Source: an uncultured Peptococcaceae bacterium (GTDB lineage Bacteria > Bacillota > Peptococcia > Peptococcales > Peptococcaceae). From it: a stretch of DNA of 38,070 nucleotides. The stretch spans positions 1 through 38,070 of the forward strand of contig CABUKW010000011.1 in assembly GCA_902492275.1 (NCBI GenBank), in the 5' to 3' direction. The notes under the pieces are model-generated. The model worked only from the letters and a program-made list of their open reading frames with translations. It did no database searches and was not told where the DNA came from. The position numbers and the translations under genes are program-made. Every line of letters starts with the position of its first letter. The stretch's first letter is position 1. Shown here in pieces: positions 38,039 through 38,070 of the stretch.

Positions 38039-38070
38039 GAAGTCAGGATTTTATTTCTCGCCAGGCCCAG

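Overview
The window looks like a piece of chromosome from a low-to-mid GC Gram-positive-type bacterium of the phylum Bacillota. The evidence is the gene neighbourhoods: a threonylcarbamoyl-AMP synthase, YwlE-like phosphatase, rpiB, ywlG-like and glyA block in the order known from Bacillus; a yaaL-like (DUF2508) and bofA pair; DUF951; AGGAGG-type ribosome binding sites; and Rho-independent terminators. I cannot fix the class. Clostridia and Negativicutes are both plausible.

Layout. Positions 1-1430 hold the end of trpB and all of trpA. Next come a solitary coiled-coil protein made of 14-residue repeats, dnaB on the minus strand, and a translationally coupled pair of a divergent sirtuin and a cysteine-rich pentapeptide-repeat protein. 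From 5.4 to 10.4 kb a LysR regulator stands divergent to a large alkaline-phosphatase-superfamily hydrolase and an SLC13-type anion transporter, which suggests inducible uptake and hydrolysis of an unknown anion. From 10.5 to 16 kb lie a cytidylate-kinase-like protein, a patatin-like lipase with a diacylglycerol-kinase-like protein, trxB with an unlisted 39-residue membrane protein, and a LysM/G5/M23 cell-wall peptidase. An M20 amidohydrolase follows.

From 18.7 to 22.7 kb is the translation/one-carbon operon ending in glyA. Base-excision repair genes (nfo, AlkD-like) occupy 23.7-25.3 kb. From 26.2 to 30.7 kb are cvpA, a radical SAM protein, a HEAT-repeat protein overlapping an MscS channel, DUF951, tadA and tRNA-Ser(CGA). 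An AT-rich Fic gene sits just after the tRNA. A degenerate UppS-like paralogue, a VanRS-like two-component system with a nearby D,D-carboxypeptidase, yaaL, bofA, a thioredoxin and yigZ complete the window.

The most distinctive content is non-coding. Three gene-free islands (17.5-18.7, 22.7-23.7 and 25.3-26.2 kb) are packed with related repeats. Two of them carry an exact 16-bp parS palindrome (TGTTTCACGTGAAACA), each inside a copy of the same ~155-bp repeat that also has a hairpin whose two arms differ between copies but stay paired. The same two islands share a 132-bp element, present three times, that folds as a long hairpin with compensated arms and is followed by iterated GTAGCAAA motifs. 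A third non-coding zone, 36.6-37.2 kb, has five same-direction DnaA-box-like 9-mers, two of them perfect and abutting. Together with dnaB, yaaL and bofA this argues for an origin-proximal location. Whether the DnaA-box cluster is an origin, a regulatory site or a titration site cannot be settled here; most genes run rightward, which fits better with the origin lying to the left of the window.
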